Virus record (IMG/VR): IMGVR_UViG_3300044825_001704
Coordinates: 1 to 22,022 of that record
Strand: one strand, 5' to 3'
Length of the DNA stretch: 22,022 nt
DNA from: a virus
Shown here: positions 1 through 7,498 of the stretch, piece by piece
How the letters are laid out: the number at the start of each line of letters is the position of its first letter
How positions within the stretch are numbered: position 1 is the stretch's first letter
Position numbers and translations under genes: made by a program
Notes under the pieces: model-generated
Seen by the model: only the letters and a program-made list of their open reading frames with translations
Databases searched by the model: none
What the model was told of the DNA's origin: nothing

Positions 1-68
1 TCCAGATGCGAGGAAAAGCCAGCGCGACGGCCGAGAGCCTGCAATACGGCATCATGTGCCTTTACTGA
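1..68 (+). CDS. 3' end of an upstream gene (partial)
   Basis: An open frame enters from the left edge and ends in TGA at 66-68. The visible C-terminus is about 21 residues and ends in QYGIMCLY. It lies 9 bases before the next start, on the same strand, and so belongs to the same virion-gene operon. In podovirus gene order the capsid gene often precedes small connector genes, so this could be the end of the major capsid protein. That is only inference from position. Too little sequence is visible to name a family. Confidence 0.55.
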   Translation, partial: QMRGKASATAESLQYGIMCLY

Positions 69-77
69 GGAAAACCG

Positions 78-428
78 ATGGCCGTCACCGAAGCATTCTC
101 CGGCTCCGAGACGATTAGCACCACCGAATGGTCGCTGACGACGGACACGGCCGGGCCGGACGTCGAGACGACGGCGGGAACCTACGTGCCGTTCCTGGAC
201 CTGAGCGCTCTCGCTGACGGCGACCAATACACCTTCCGGGCCTACGAGAAGGTGCTCAGCGGCTCGACCCAGCGGTGTGTCTATTCCTACACCTTCTCGA
301 ACGCCCAGGGTGCCGACGACGCGAACTGGGTGGGGCCGCCTCTCCCCTTCCTGCACGGCTGGGACATGACCCTGGTGAAGGTGGCCGGGACCGACCGGAA
401 CATCGACTGGTCGATCAGGACACCATGA
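78..428 (+). CDS. Hypothetical phage virion-module protein, 116 aa
   Basis: The ATG at 78 is preceded by a good Shine-Dalgarno sequence (GAGGAAAA, about 5 bases upstream). The product is a soluble, beta-rich-looking protein without signal peptide or membrane segment. It has aromatic-rich strands such as DQYTFRAYEKV and a C-terminal part with HGWDMTLVKVAGTDRNIDWSI. From memory, proteins of this general type sit between capsid and connector genes in alphaproteobacterial phages, but I know of no assigned function. It ends one base before the next ATG, so the two genes are probably translated together. A minor head or connector component is possible, on context only. Confidence 0.75.
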   Translation: MAVTEAFSGSETISTTEWSLTTDTAGPDVETTAGTYVPFLDLSALADGDQYTFRAYEKVLSGSTQRCVYSYTFSNAQGADDANWVGPPLPFLHGWDMTLVKVAGTDRNIDWSIRTP

Positions 429-429
429 C

Positions 430-1134
430 ATGGCGTTGTACCATTACTACGGCTTCCTCCTGGAGCAGCCGACGGGCGGCGCGACCGGCAGTGTCGGCAC
501 GATCGCCGGCACGTCGACCTGCGTCGGCGTAGGCGCTTCCAGGGCGGCAGCTGCTGGTACGGTCAACGGAACATCGACCTGCTCGGGCGTCGGACGCTGG
601 AAGGCGGAGGGCGCCGGCAGCATCGCCGGCACATCCGCCGTGGCCGCCGTGGGGCGGTCCAACGCGGCCGGCGCGGGCAGCGCGGCTGGCACCTGCACGG
701 TCCAGGGGCGCGCCGGCTCGCGCGGCAGCATCGCCGGCACCAGCACGGCGGCAGGCGTCGGGCGCTCGAAGTTTGCCGGCGTCGGCTCGATCATCGGCAC
801 CTCCACCTGCGTGGGGACCGCCACGACGCCCACAGGCAGCGTCGGCACCATCAACGGCACTTCGACCTGCTCGGGCGCGGGCGCCCAGAAGAACGGCGGC
901 GCGGGCACAGTGGTGGGCACCTCGACCTGCGCAGGCGTCGGACGCTCCAAGGCGGCCTCCGCCGGCAGCTGTTCGGGCACCTCGAACGTGATCGGGCGGT
1001 CGCTCTCGGTGAACGACGAGACCGGGCTCGGCGACGGTCTGCCGGGCCTGACCCGCGTCTATGACGGCCACACGCCGCTGCCCGGAACCGGCGTGGCGCT
1101 CGGCGACGCTTTTCACATCGTCCTCACGCCGTGA
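430..1134 (+). CDS. Cys-containing tandem-repeat virion protein, 234 aa
   Basis: The ATG at 430 follows the previous stop directly, with AGGA about 10 bases upstream. After a short aromatic head (MALYHYYGFLLEQP), residues of about 18-198 consist of roughly nine imperfect units of 18-20 residues. The unit consensus is G-x-G-(T/S)-I-x-GTSTC-x-GVGRSKAA. A non-repeat C-terminus follows, containing GLTRVYDGHTPLPG and ending in FHIVLTP. Many units carry a Cys in the same place, which is unusual for a phage structural protein. The Gly/Ser/Thr repeat suggests an elongated beta-structured stalk or fibre. The genome context (capsid to connector region) fits a virion decoration or tail-associated role. 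Function is not established, and the long antisense ORF over the same bases is an artefact of the repeat. Confidence 0.75.
   Translation: MALYHYYGFLLEQPTGGATGSVGTIAGTSTCVGVGASRAAAAGTVNGTSTCSGVGRWKAEGAGSIAGTSAVAAVGRSNAAGAGSAAGTCTVQGRAGSRGSIAGTSTAAGVGRSKFAGVGSIIGTSTCVGTATTPTGSVGTINGTSTCSGAGAQKNGGAGTVVGTSTCAGVGRSKAASAGSCSGTSNVIGRSLSVNDETGLGDGLPGLTRVYDGHTPLPGTGVALGDAFHIVLTP
484..1005 (+). repeat. About nine ~57-60-bp tandem repeats coding GTSTCxGVG units
   Basis: Repeated coding units of about 54-63 bases share a core meaning GTSTC (for example around 510, 570, 798, 858 and 918). The units vary in the codons used and in the linker between cores, so this is a diverged protein-level repeat and not a recent DNA expansion. 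The boundaries are approximate. Confidence 0.7.
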
Positions 1135-1146
1135 TAAGGTGAAGCC

Positions 1147-1839
1147 ATGGCAACGAGCGGCACCTACAACTTCAACCCAAGTTTCGGCGAGCTAGCCGGG
1201 CAGGCCTTCCGCCGGCTGCAGATCCCGCGCGCAGCAATAAGTCAGGAACATCTTCTCGACGCCCGCAACGAGGCGTCGCTGATGCTTCTGACCTGGGCGA
1301 ACAACGGCCCGAACCTTTGGGCAATCGAGGAGCTGACCATCCCTCTGCTGCAGGGCGTCGCGACCTATGACCTGCCGGTCAATCTGGTCGACATGCTCGA
1401 CACCTGGATCTCGCTCGACAACGGCGACGGCACCACGACCGACCGCCTGATGCAGCCGATCAGCCGCTCCGAGTATGCGGCCTACGGCGCCAAGAGCACG
1501 CCCGGTTCGCCCTCGACCTACTGGATGAACAAGGCGGTCATGCCGACCGTCACCATCTTTCCGGTGCCGGTGAACGACGAGTTCACCATGAAGTACTATG
1601 GTTTGCGCTGGCAGCAGGACGTGAACCTCGCCAACGCGGAGACGGTGGACGTGCACCGCCTATTCCTGGCGGCCTTCGTGGCGGGCCTCGCGGCAGCCCT
1701 GGCGCCGATCTACAAGCCCGAGGCCTACACGGCGCTGAAGGCGATCGCCGACGAGACCTGGGCCACCGCAGCGGCCGAGAACACCGAAACGGCCGGCTTC
1801 TACATCGCACCCTCGATCGGAGGCTACTACCGGCCATGA
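1147..1839 (+). CDS. Phage adaptor (head-tail connector) protein 1, gp4/SU10-adaptor-like
   Basis: The 230-residue product has the layout of podovirus adaptor proteins (P22 gp4-like tail accessory factor, SU10 adaptor family). These form a ring below the portal and start tail assembly. The N-terminus is helical, with LDARNEASLMLLTWANNGPN followed by a strand-turn segment GVATYDLPVNLVDMLDTWI, which I recognise as typical of the family. The C-terminal part is an Ala-rich helix bundle (residues about 170-210). The start at 1147 has AAGGTGA about 6 bases upstream. The gene overlaps the next one by four bases (ATGA). A second protein of similar type lies at 4525-5196. Family assignment is from pattern recognition, not alignment. 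Confidence 0.75.
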   Translation: MATSGTYNFNPSFGELAGQAFRRLQIPRAAISQEHLLDARNEASLMLLTWANNGPNLWAIEELTIPLLQGVATYDLPVNLVDMLDTWISLDNGDGTTTDRLMQPISRSEYAAYGAKSTPGSPSTYWMNKAVMPTVTIFPVPVNDEFTMKYYGLRWQQDVNLANAETVDVHRLFLAAFVAGLAAALAPIYKPEAYTALKAIADETWATAAAENTETAGFYIAPSIGGYYRP

Positions 1840-2177
1840 GACCGCACGGGCGCGCACAAGTCAGCTCGACCAACCCGCGCGCCTTCGGCTGCTGCGATAG
1901 GTGCAACTTTTGGTACAATCGAGACCGGCTTAACATGCAGTACGAGTGGGGCGGCCGCGAGCTGATCTCGCTCGGCGTCTACGTCTGCCCGATGTGCACG
2001 GACGATCCGAACCCGCAGTTGCGCTCGATCATCCTGCCGCCCGACCCGGTCCCGGTCTACCAGCCGCGCATCGATCAGAACCTGATCCCGATCGACGACA
2101 TCCGCGTCACCGAGGACGGCGACATCCGCGTCACGGAGGAGGACGACATCCGCGTCCCGGAGGGCGAGCCCACATGA
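1836..2177 (+). CDS. Small zinc-ribbon-like phage protein, 113 aa
   Basis: The ATG at 1836 overlaps the adaptor stop (ATGA). The protein has two CxxC knuckles, C20/C23 and C51/C54, with an extra C19. They are separated by 27 residues that include a Trp and an EWGGRELISLGVYV segment. This arrangement fits a zinc ribbon or rubredoxin-like fold. Residues 88-111 are three 8-residue repeats of the form DIRVTE(D/E)(G/D). The protein lies between an adaptor and a tail fibre gene, so it may be a small virion or assembly factor, but its function is unknown. Its stop overlaps the start of the fibre gene (ATGA), again suggesting translational coupling. Confidence 0.75.
   Translation: MRPHGRAQVSSTNPRAFGCCDRCNFWYNRDRLNMQYEWGGRELISLGVYVCPMCTDDPNPQLRSIILPPDPVPVYQPRIDQNLIPIDDIRVTEDGDIRVTEEDDIRVPEGEPT
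2097..2168 (+). repeat. Three 24-bp tandem repeats coding DIRVxExx
   Basis: Three consecutive 24-base units begin at 2097, 2121 and 2145, each starting GACATCCGCGTC. They encode three acidic octapeptides at the C-terminus of the zinc-ribbon protein. The near identity at DNA level points to recent slippage or duplication. Confidence 0.85.
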
Positions 2178-3880
2178 GCTACAAGGCCATTACCGACCTC
2201 TCGCCGATCGTCAACGTGGCGGGCAGCGCGGAGGTCGAGATCGCGCAGACGGGCTCGTCCTATCGCGCCACGATCCTGCAGCTGAAGCCGGCGATGGCCC
2301 TGGTCGTCTCCGACATCGGCGGCGTGACGGCGTTCGGGCAGACCGTGCTCACGGCCTCCACCATCTCGAACATTCTCGACAACGTCACCACGACGCCCGG
2401 CTCGGTGATCTACCGGGGCGCCGTGACCTGGGCCGGCCTTGGACCCGGCACGCCGGGGCAGGTGCTGCAGACCAACGGCTCGGTCGTGCAGTGGGCCTCG
2501 GTGGGCGGCGTCGGCACCGTCACCTCGATCACCTTCGGCACCGGCCTGACCGGCGGCACCGTGACCGGCATCGGCAACGTCGCCTTCGACACCGCCTGGG
2601 GCGACGCCCGCTACATCTCGACGACCGGCGCCACCATGACCGGCTTGTTCATCACGGTCGCCTCGGCGTCCGGTGGCGCAGGCCTGCGCTTGCCGCACGG
2701 CGCCGCGCCCTCGGCGCCGACCAATGGCGACATGTGGACGACCACCGCCGGTCTGTTCGTGCGCATCAACGGCGTCACGGTCGGCTATGTCGGCGACACC
2801 CGCACGATCTCGACCACGGCGCCGCTCGCGGGCGGCGGCAACCTGTCGGCCGACCGCACCCTTTCGATCAACACGAACGGCATCACCTACGCCTTGTTCC
2901 AGCAGGTGGCCGCATCGTCCCTGGTTGGAAACCCGACCGGCGCGCTCGCCAACGCCCAGGGCATCACCCTCGGCGCGACGCTGACCTTCTCGGGCTCCGC
3001 GCTGCGCACCACCGCGCTGACCGGCGACGTCACGGCGGCCGCGAACAGCTTCGCCACCACGATCGCCAACAACGCCGTCACCTACGCGAAATTCCAGCAG
3101 GTCACGGCGGCGCGCCTCTTGGGCAATCCGACCGGCGGCGCCGCGAACGCGTCGGAGATCTCGCTCGGCGCGACGCTCGCCTTCTCGGGCTCGGCACTGC
3201 AGACGGCCGCGCACACGGGCGACGTCACGAGCGCGGCGAACAGCTTCGCCCTGACCATCGCCAACAGCGCCGTCACCTTCGCCAAGATGGCCAACCTCGC
3301 GGCCACCTCGCTGGTCGGCAACGCGACCGGCGGCTCCGCCGTGGCGACCGCGATCACGCTCGGCGCGACCCTCTCCTTCGTGGGCACCGCGATCCAGACC
3401 GCCGCGCACACGGGCGACGTCACGTCGAGCGCGAACAGCTTCTCGATGACCCTGGCGAATGCCGTCGTCACCTACGCCAAGATGGCCTCGTCGGCGATCG
3501 CCAGCGTGTCCGAGCACCGCGCCGCGACCGCCTCGAAGCTCCTGGACAGCGCCACCGCCTGGGGCGCGGCCGCTGAGGTGGCCCTGACCGACGCGGCCAC
3601 GATCGCGGTCGACATGAGCACCGGCTGGAATTTCGCCGTCACGCTCGGCGGCAACCGCACGCTCGGCGCGCCGACCAACACCAAGGTCGGCCAGAGCGGC
3701 TATATCCGCATCCTCCAGGACGCGGGCGCGCCGCGCACGCTCGCCTACAATGCCGTCTGGAAATTCCCCGGCGGCACCGCGCCCGTTCTGAGCACGGTCA
3801 ACGGCAAGATCGATTACCTCTTCTACACGGTGCGTTCGTCGACCGAGATCGTCGCCTTCGTCCAGCTTGACGTTAGGTAA
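2174..3880 (+). CDS. Tail fibre protein with tandem 65-aa repeats, 568 aa
   Basis: I chose the ATG at 2174, which overlaps the previous stop. The frame is open upstream to 1946, but that part is Arg/Pro/His-rich shadow sequence. The N-terminus (MSYKAITDLSPIVNVAG) is a common phage fibre attachment motif. Residues of about 110-160 contain GTVTSITFGTGLTGG and a DARYISTTGATMTG element typical of fibres. TTAPLAGGGNLSADRTLSI follows near residue 215. Residues 237-431 are three tandem repeats of exactly 65 residues, and the C-terminal 100 residues form a distinct beta-rich head. The protein most likely makes a trimeric fibre or a tail appendage that contacts the host. The receptor and exact location in the tail cannot be told. 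Confidence 0.85.
   Translation: MSYKAITDLSPIVNVAGSAEVEIAQTGSSYRATILQLKPAMALVVSDIGGVTAFGQTVLTASTISNILDNVTTTPGSVIYRGAVTWAGLGPGTPGQVLQTNGSVVQWASVGGVGTVTSITFGTGLTGGTVTGIGNVAFDTAWGDARYISTTGATMTGLFITVASASGGAGLRLPHGAAPSAPTNGDMWTTTAGLFVRINGVTVGYVGDTRTISTTAPLAGGGNLSADRTLSINTNGITYALFQQVAASSLVGNPTGALANAQGITLGATLTFSGSALRTTALTGDVTAAANSFATTIANNAVTYAKFQQVTAARLLGNPTGGAANASEISLGATLAFSGSALQTAAHTGDVTSAANSFALTIANSAVTFAKMANLAATSLVGNATGGSAVATAITLGATLSFVGTAIQTAAHTGDVTSSANSFSMTLANAVVTYAKMASSAIASVSEHRAATASKLLDSATAWGAAAEVALTDAATIAVDMSTGWNFAVTLGGNRTLGAPTNTKVGQSGYIRILQDAGAPRTLAYNAVWKFPGGTAPVLSTVNGKIDYLFYTVRSSTEIVAFVQLDVR
2882..3466 (+). repeat. Three tandem 195-bp repeats in the tail fibre gene
   Basis: Units start at 2882, 3077 and 3272, and a truncated fourth begins at 3467. 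Each unit codes for (I/V)T(Y/F)A(L/K)(F/M), then LxGN(P/A)TG, then a LGATLxFxGxA segment, then TGDVTxxANSF. The period is constant at 65 codons with no insertions, consistent with duplication of a fibre shaft module. Confidence 0.9.
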
Positions 3881-3885
3881 GCGCC

Positions 3886-4515
3886 ATGATGTGCGGCATG
3901 AATGTGGCACCCTGCAAGGCCAACGTCACCCCGGCGGTCTACACCTTCTCGGGTGCGGTCAGCGGCAACTTTACCGTGCCTCCGCACAACGCCATCAAGG
4001 TCGAGAGCTACGGCTGCGGGGGCGAGGGTGGCGGCGTCTCGGCCAACGGCAACCTCGGCTCGACCAACACGACCTGGGGAGGCCTGCACGCGGCCGGGCG
4101 CGGCGGCGTCGGCGTCAATGCCGGCGGCACCCAGGCAGGCGGCACGGGCGGCACGGCCTCGGGCGGCAACGACAACAACACCGCCGGCACGACAGGCAAC
4201 TCGGGCGCGGCAGCGCGCGGCGGCTTCGGAGGCGGCTGCGCCGGCCCGCAGGGCGGCGCCAACACAGTCAACACCACCGGCAACAGCCAACCGGGCGCGG
4301 CCGGCAACAGCTTCGGCGGAGGCGGCGCGGGCTCGACCGACGGCACCGGGAACGGTGGCGGCGGCGGAGGCGGCGGCGGCTACTGTCGCTCGATCTGGGC
4401 AAACACCCAGTACGCACCCGGCCAGTCGGTCGCCTACGCGTCCGGCTCCGGCGGCTCGGGCGCCTCGAACGCCGGCAACGGTGCCGACGGCGCGACCGTC
4501 ATCACCATCACCTAG
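3886..4515 (+). CDS. Glycine-rich tail adhesin-like protein, 209 aa
   Basis: After a short N-terminal beta segment (residues about 15-45, TPAVYTFSGAVSGNFTVPP), residues 48-165 are dominated by Gly, Asn, Ala and Thr. A run of nine Gly lies just before YCRSIW. The C-terminus ends in GADGATVITIT, the usual final strand of phage glycine-rich-domain proteins. Such proteins can fold as packed polyglycine-II helices and act as receptor-binding tips (compare the distal adhesins of T-even phages). The gene follows the fibre directly, so it may cap it, which is inference. The start could be the ATG at 3886, 3889 or 3898, and the ribosome site is weak in each case. Confidence 0.75.
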   Translation: MMCGMNVAPCKANVTPAVYTFSGAVSGNFTVPPHNAIKVESYGCGGEGGGVSANGNLGSTNTTWGGLHAAGRGGVGVNAGGTQAGGTGGTASGGNDNNTAGTTGNSGAAARGGFGGGCAGPQGGANTVNTTGNSQPGAAGNSFGGGGAGSTDGTGNGGGGGGGGGYCRSIWANTQYAPGQSVAYASGSGGSGASNAGNGADGATVITIT

Positions 4516-4524
4516 GAGGGGTCA

Positions 4525-5196
4525 GTGGACTACAACGACTACCTGACCCGCGTCGCCACCACGATGGTGCAGAGCGACACTGCCGATCCCGACTGGCTGA
4601 GCATGCTCTCGGCCTCGATCGACTATGCCGAGAAGCGGATCTACCGCGAGCTGGACTTGCTCGACACCCTGGTCGCCGACACGTCGCTGTCGACCACGGC
4701 GAACAACCGGCTCCTGCCGATCGGCAACGCGACCCTCGGCCGCTTCGTGAAGCTCGCCTCGGTCAACGCGGTCACCCCCACGGGCGTGCAGACGGTCGAC
4801 GACGGCACCCGCGTACCCCTTAGCCCAGTGTCGAAGGAGTGGCTGAACGCGGTCTACCCCAGCTCGCTGCAGAACGGTGTGCCGGCCTACTATGCCCTGA
4901 TCGACAGTCAGACGCTGATCCTCGGCCCGTGGCCGGATCAGGCCTACAAGATGGAGCTGATCGGCAACATCCGCCCGGTGCCGCTCTCCTCGCAGAACAG
5001 CGAGACCATCCTCAGCCTCTACTTCCCCGACTTGATGTTCGCCGCCGGCATGATCCATGTGTCCGGCTTCATGCGCAATTTCGGCTCCCAGGCGGACAAC
5101 CCGCAGATGGCCATGTCCTGGGAGACGGTCTACGAAAAGCTGAAGGAGGGCGCCTCGATCGAGGAGGCCAAGAAGGCCCTGGGAGCCGCCGCCTGA
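4525..5196 (+). CDS. Phage adaptor protein 2 (gp4/SU10-adaptor-like), 223 aa
   Basis: The start is a GTG at 4525, chosen because a strong GGAGGGG site lies at 4515-4521. The N-terminal helix (DYLTRVATTMVQSD, then LSASIDYAEKRIYRELDLLD) and the following strand (NNRLLPIGNATLGRFVKLASV) match podovirus adaptor proteins well. The segment AYYALIDSQTLILGPWPD is typical of the family beta core. The C-terminal helix carries EKLKEGASIEEAKKAL. In such phages this protein forms a dodecameric ring between portal and nozzle. It is directly upstream of, and overlaps by one base, the nozzle gene, a pairing that supports the assignment. Adaptor 1 at 1147 belongs to the same broad class. Confidence 0.8.
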   Translation: MDYNDYLTRVATTMVQSDTADPDWLSMLSASIDYAEKRIYRELDLLDTLVADTSLSTTANNRLLPIGNATLGRFVKLASVNAVTPTGVQTVDDGTRVPLSPVSKEWLNAVYPSSLQNGVPAYYALIDSQTLILGPWPDQAYKMELIGNIRPVPLSSQNSETILSLYFPDLMFAAGMIHVSGFMRNFGSQADNPQMAMSWETVYEKLKEGASIEEAKKALGAAA

Positions 5197-7217
5197 TGCC
5201 CACCGGAGCCGTCCGCCTCAAGCCGGGCATCAACGTCGAGCAGACCCTGGCGCTCAACACCGCCGGCTGGAGCAGCTCGGCCTACGTGCGCTTCCGCGAC
5301 GGCCTGCCGGAGAAGCTCGGCGGCTGGTCGCGATACTACCCGGTCTCGGTTGGCGACACCGTGCGGGCGCTGCACCCGTGGCAGGACATCAACAGCGCCA
5401 AGCGGCTCGCCGTCGGCGCGCTGACGTCTCTGCAATACATCCAGGACGGCTCGCTGCGCGACATCACGCCGCTCGGCCGGTTCGCGATCGTCACGGTCGA
5501 CGTCTCGACCACGATCGGTTCCTCCCTGGTCGACATCGTCGACACCGGGTGCCTGATGACGACCTACGACACCGTCGAGATCCAGACACCGCTTATCGTC
5601 GGCGGCCTCTCGATCTATGGGGTGTTCCCGATCACGGCCGCTCTTTCGAACGATCGGTACCAAATCGACGTGGGTGTCCTGGCGACCTCGACCGTCGTCT
5701 CGGGCGGCGTCGTCCCGGAGTTCAACACCACCTCGGGCTCGGCGATCGTCACCGTCGACTGGGTCGGCCACGGCTTCAGCGTCGGCGCCACGGTGCCTTT
5801 CATCCACTCGACCACCTCGGTCGGCGGCGTCGAGATCCAGGGCCTCTACACGGTCCTCTCGGTGCCCACCGCCGACAGCTTCACGATTTCGGTGTCGTCG
5901 CAGGCGACCTCGACCACGTCCGGCTTCATGAACAACGGGGACGCCGCCTACAGCTATTTCGTCACGCGCGGCCCGCAGGCGGCCGGCATCGGCTACGGGG
6001 GCGGCGGTTACGGTTCAGGCGGCTACGGCACCGGCACGGCCGTCTCGGGCGGCAACGGCACGCCCATCACCGCGACCGACTGGACCCTCGACAACTGGGG
6101 CTCGGACCTGCTCGCGTGCCCCCAGGGCGGCGCCATCTACGTCTGGTCGCCCCTGCAGAACTTCGCCACGGCGACCCTCCTGCCCAACTGCCCTGTGCAC
6201 AACACCGGCATGTTCGTCGCCATGCCCCAGCGCCAGATCATCGCCTACGGCGCCGAGGAGCTGGGCGAGCCCGACCCGCTCCTGGTGCGCTGGTGCGACG
6301 TGTCCGACTACACCGTCTGGACGGGCTCGGCGATCAACGAGGCGGGCAAGTATCGCATCCCGAGGGGCTCGAAGATCGTCGGCGGCATGCAGGTCTCGCA
6401 GCAGAGCATCCTGTGGACCGACCTGGGCGTCTGGTCGATGCAGTACATCGGCCTGGAGAACGGCGTGTACGGTTTCAACGAGGTCGGCAAGGATTGCGGC
6501 CTCATCTCGCAGAAGGCCGCCACGTCGTCGGGCAACATCATCGCCTGGATGGGCCAGAACGGCTTCTACATGATGACCAGCAACGGCGTCGAGACGATCG
6601 ATTGCCCGATCTGGGACGTGGTGTTTCAGAACATAAACCGCAGTTACGTCGACAATATCCGCGCCGGTTCGAACGCCGACTTCTCGGAGCTGTGGTGGTT
6701 CTATCCGTCGGTGAACTCCACCTCCGGCGAGAACGACAGTTACGTCAAAGTCCAGGTGCGCAACAATGCCTGGGACTTCGGTCTCATTGGCCGCTCCGCG
6801 TGGGCCGACAAGTCGGTTCTCGGCCAGCCGCTCGCCGCCTTCAACGGCATCATCTACCAGCACGAGAGCGGCCGGAACGACGACACCAGCGCAATGAACG
6901 CGGTGATCAGGTCAGGCTGGTTCGCGCTTGACGAGGGTGCCAACAAGATCACGGTGGACCTCATCTGGCCGGACTTCAAATTTGCGGCGTATGATGGTAG
7001 TTCTTCGGGCGCCGTGTATCTGACCTTCTACCTGTCCGACTACCCGGAAGGGCCGGTCAGTGTCTTTGGTCCGATCCGCGTAGACAACGCGACGCAATAT
7101 ATTAACAAGAGAATGCGGGGTAGACTGATGTCGATCCAGATCAGCTCGAACGACCTGAACACGTTCTGGCGCCTGGGCAACATCCGCTACCGTTACGCCA
7201 TCGACGGAGCCCGCTGA
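5196..7217 (+). CDS. Nozzle / packaged-DNA stabilisation protein (P22 gp10-like), 673 aa
   Basis: I start the gene at the ATG at 5196 (TGATG overlap with adaptor 2). The frame stays open upstream only as shadow. The protein resembles P22 gp10 (Phage_stabilise family), a beta-propeller-like hub that closes the DNA channel. Supporting segments are an N-terminal NTAGWSSSAYVRFRDGLPEK, and later QRQIIAYGAEELGEPDPLLVRWCDVSD, SILWTDLGVWSMQYIG and WMGQNGFYMMTSNGVETIDC. Residues of about 108-170 and 180-243 look like two copies of one inserted beta domain, followed by a Gly/Tyr-rich linker (YGGGGYGSGGYGTG). It likely forms the tail nozzle together with the two adaptors. Confidence 0.85.
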   Translation: MPTGAVRLKPGINVEQTLALNTAGWSSSAYVRFRDGLPEKLGGWSRYYPVSVGDTVRALHPWQDINSAKRLAVGALTSLQYIQDGSLRDITPLGRFAIVTVDVSTTIGSSLVDIVDTGCLMTTYDTVEIQTPLIVGGLSIYGVFPITAALSNDRYQIDVGVLATSTVVSGGVVPEFNTTSGSAIVTVDWVGHGFSVGATVPFIHSTTSVGGVEIQGLYTVLSVPTADSFTISVSSQATSTTSGFMNNGDAAYSYFVTRGPQAAGIGYGGGGYGSGGYGTGTAVSGGNGTPITATDWTLDNWGSDLLACPQGGAIYVWSPLQNFATATLLPNCPVHNTGMFVAMPQRQIIAYGAEELGEPDPLLVRWCDVSDYTVWTGSAINEAGKYRIPRGSKIVGGMQVSQQSILWTDLGVWSMQYIGLENGVYGFNEVGKDCGLISQKAATSSGNIIAWMGQNGFYMMTSNGVETIDCPIWDVVFQNINRSYVDNIRAGSNADFSELWWFYPSVNSTSGENDSYVKVQVRNNAWDFGLIGRSAWADKSVLGQPLAAFNGIIYQHESGRNDDTSAMNAVIRSGWFALDEGANKITVDLIWPDFKFAAYDGSSSGAVYLTFYLSDYPEGPVSVFGPIRVDNATQYINKRMRGRLMSIQISSNDLNTFWRLGNIRYRYAIDGAR

Positions 7218-7498
7218 TGCGCGAGCGCACCCGCACGGTGATCATGGGCGACGACGCGCCCAACCCGTTTGACATCGCGGACCCGTCGACGACCGCCACC
7301 GCCGTGACGTCGATGCAGCAGCTCGTGAGCGCGATCGGCAAGCTGACCGCCGCCGTCAAGAACGTCAGCTTCCAGTCGACCGGCGTCACCAGCTCCGCCA
7401 CGGCCGGCGCCGCGACGCTGCCGGCCAACCCCGTGGGGTTCCTCACCATCACGCTGCCCTCGGGCGAGCCGGCGAAGGTGCCCTACTATGATCCATGA
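7217..7498 (+). CDS. Small hypothetical virion-module protein, 93 aa
   Basis: The ATG at 7217 overlaps the nozzle stop (TGATG), and GGAG lies at 7206-7209. The middle is Ala/Thr/Ser-rich with a short helix (MQQLVSAIGKLTAAVKNV). The C-terminus is a short beta unit, NPVGFLTITLPSGEPAKVPYYDP, of a kind seen in many phage genomes beside nozzle or tail genes. There is no signal peptide or membrane segment. Function is unknown. It overlaps the next gene by 11 bases. A small virion component or assembly factor is the best guess, on context alone. Confidence 0.75.
   Translation: MRERTRTVIMGDDAPNPFDIADPSTTATAVTSMQQLVSAIGKLTAAVKNVSFQSTGVTSSATAGAATLPANPVGFLTITLPSGEPAKVPYYDP

Noticed and set aside
484-1005. 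Regular ~60-bp repeats as a CRISPR array
   Set aside because: The units are coding, diverged and in frame, with no identical repeat or unique spacers.
1914-1919. TACAAT as a -10 promoter element
   Set aside because: No -35 element stands 16-18 bases upstream, and the bases lie inside the zinc-ribbon coding region.
1946-2173. N-terminal extension of the tail fibre frame
   Set aside because: It overlaps the zinc-ribbon gene entirely and is Arg/Pro/His-rich. The ATG at 2174 gives a standard fibre N-terminus.
2075-3910. 611-codon minus-strand ORF over the tail fibre
   Set aside because: It is antisense to a clear fibre gene with repeats. The product is Arg/Gly-rich without motif.
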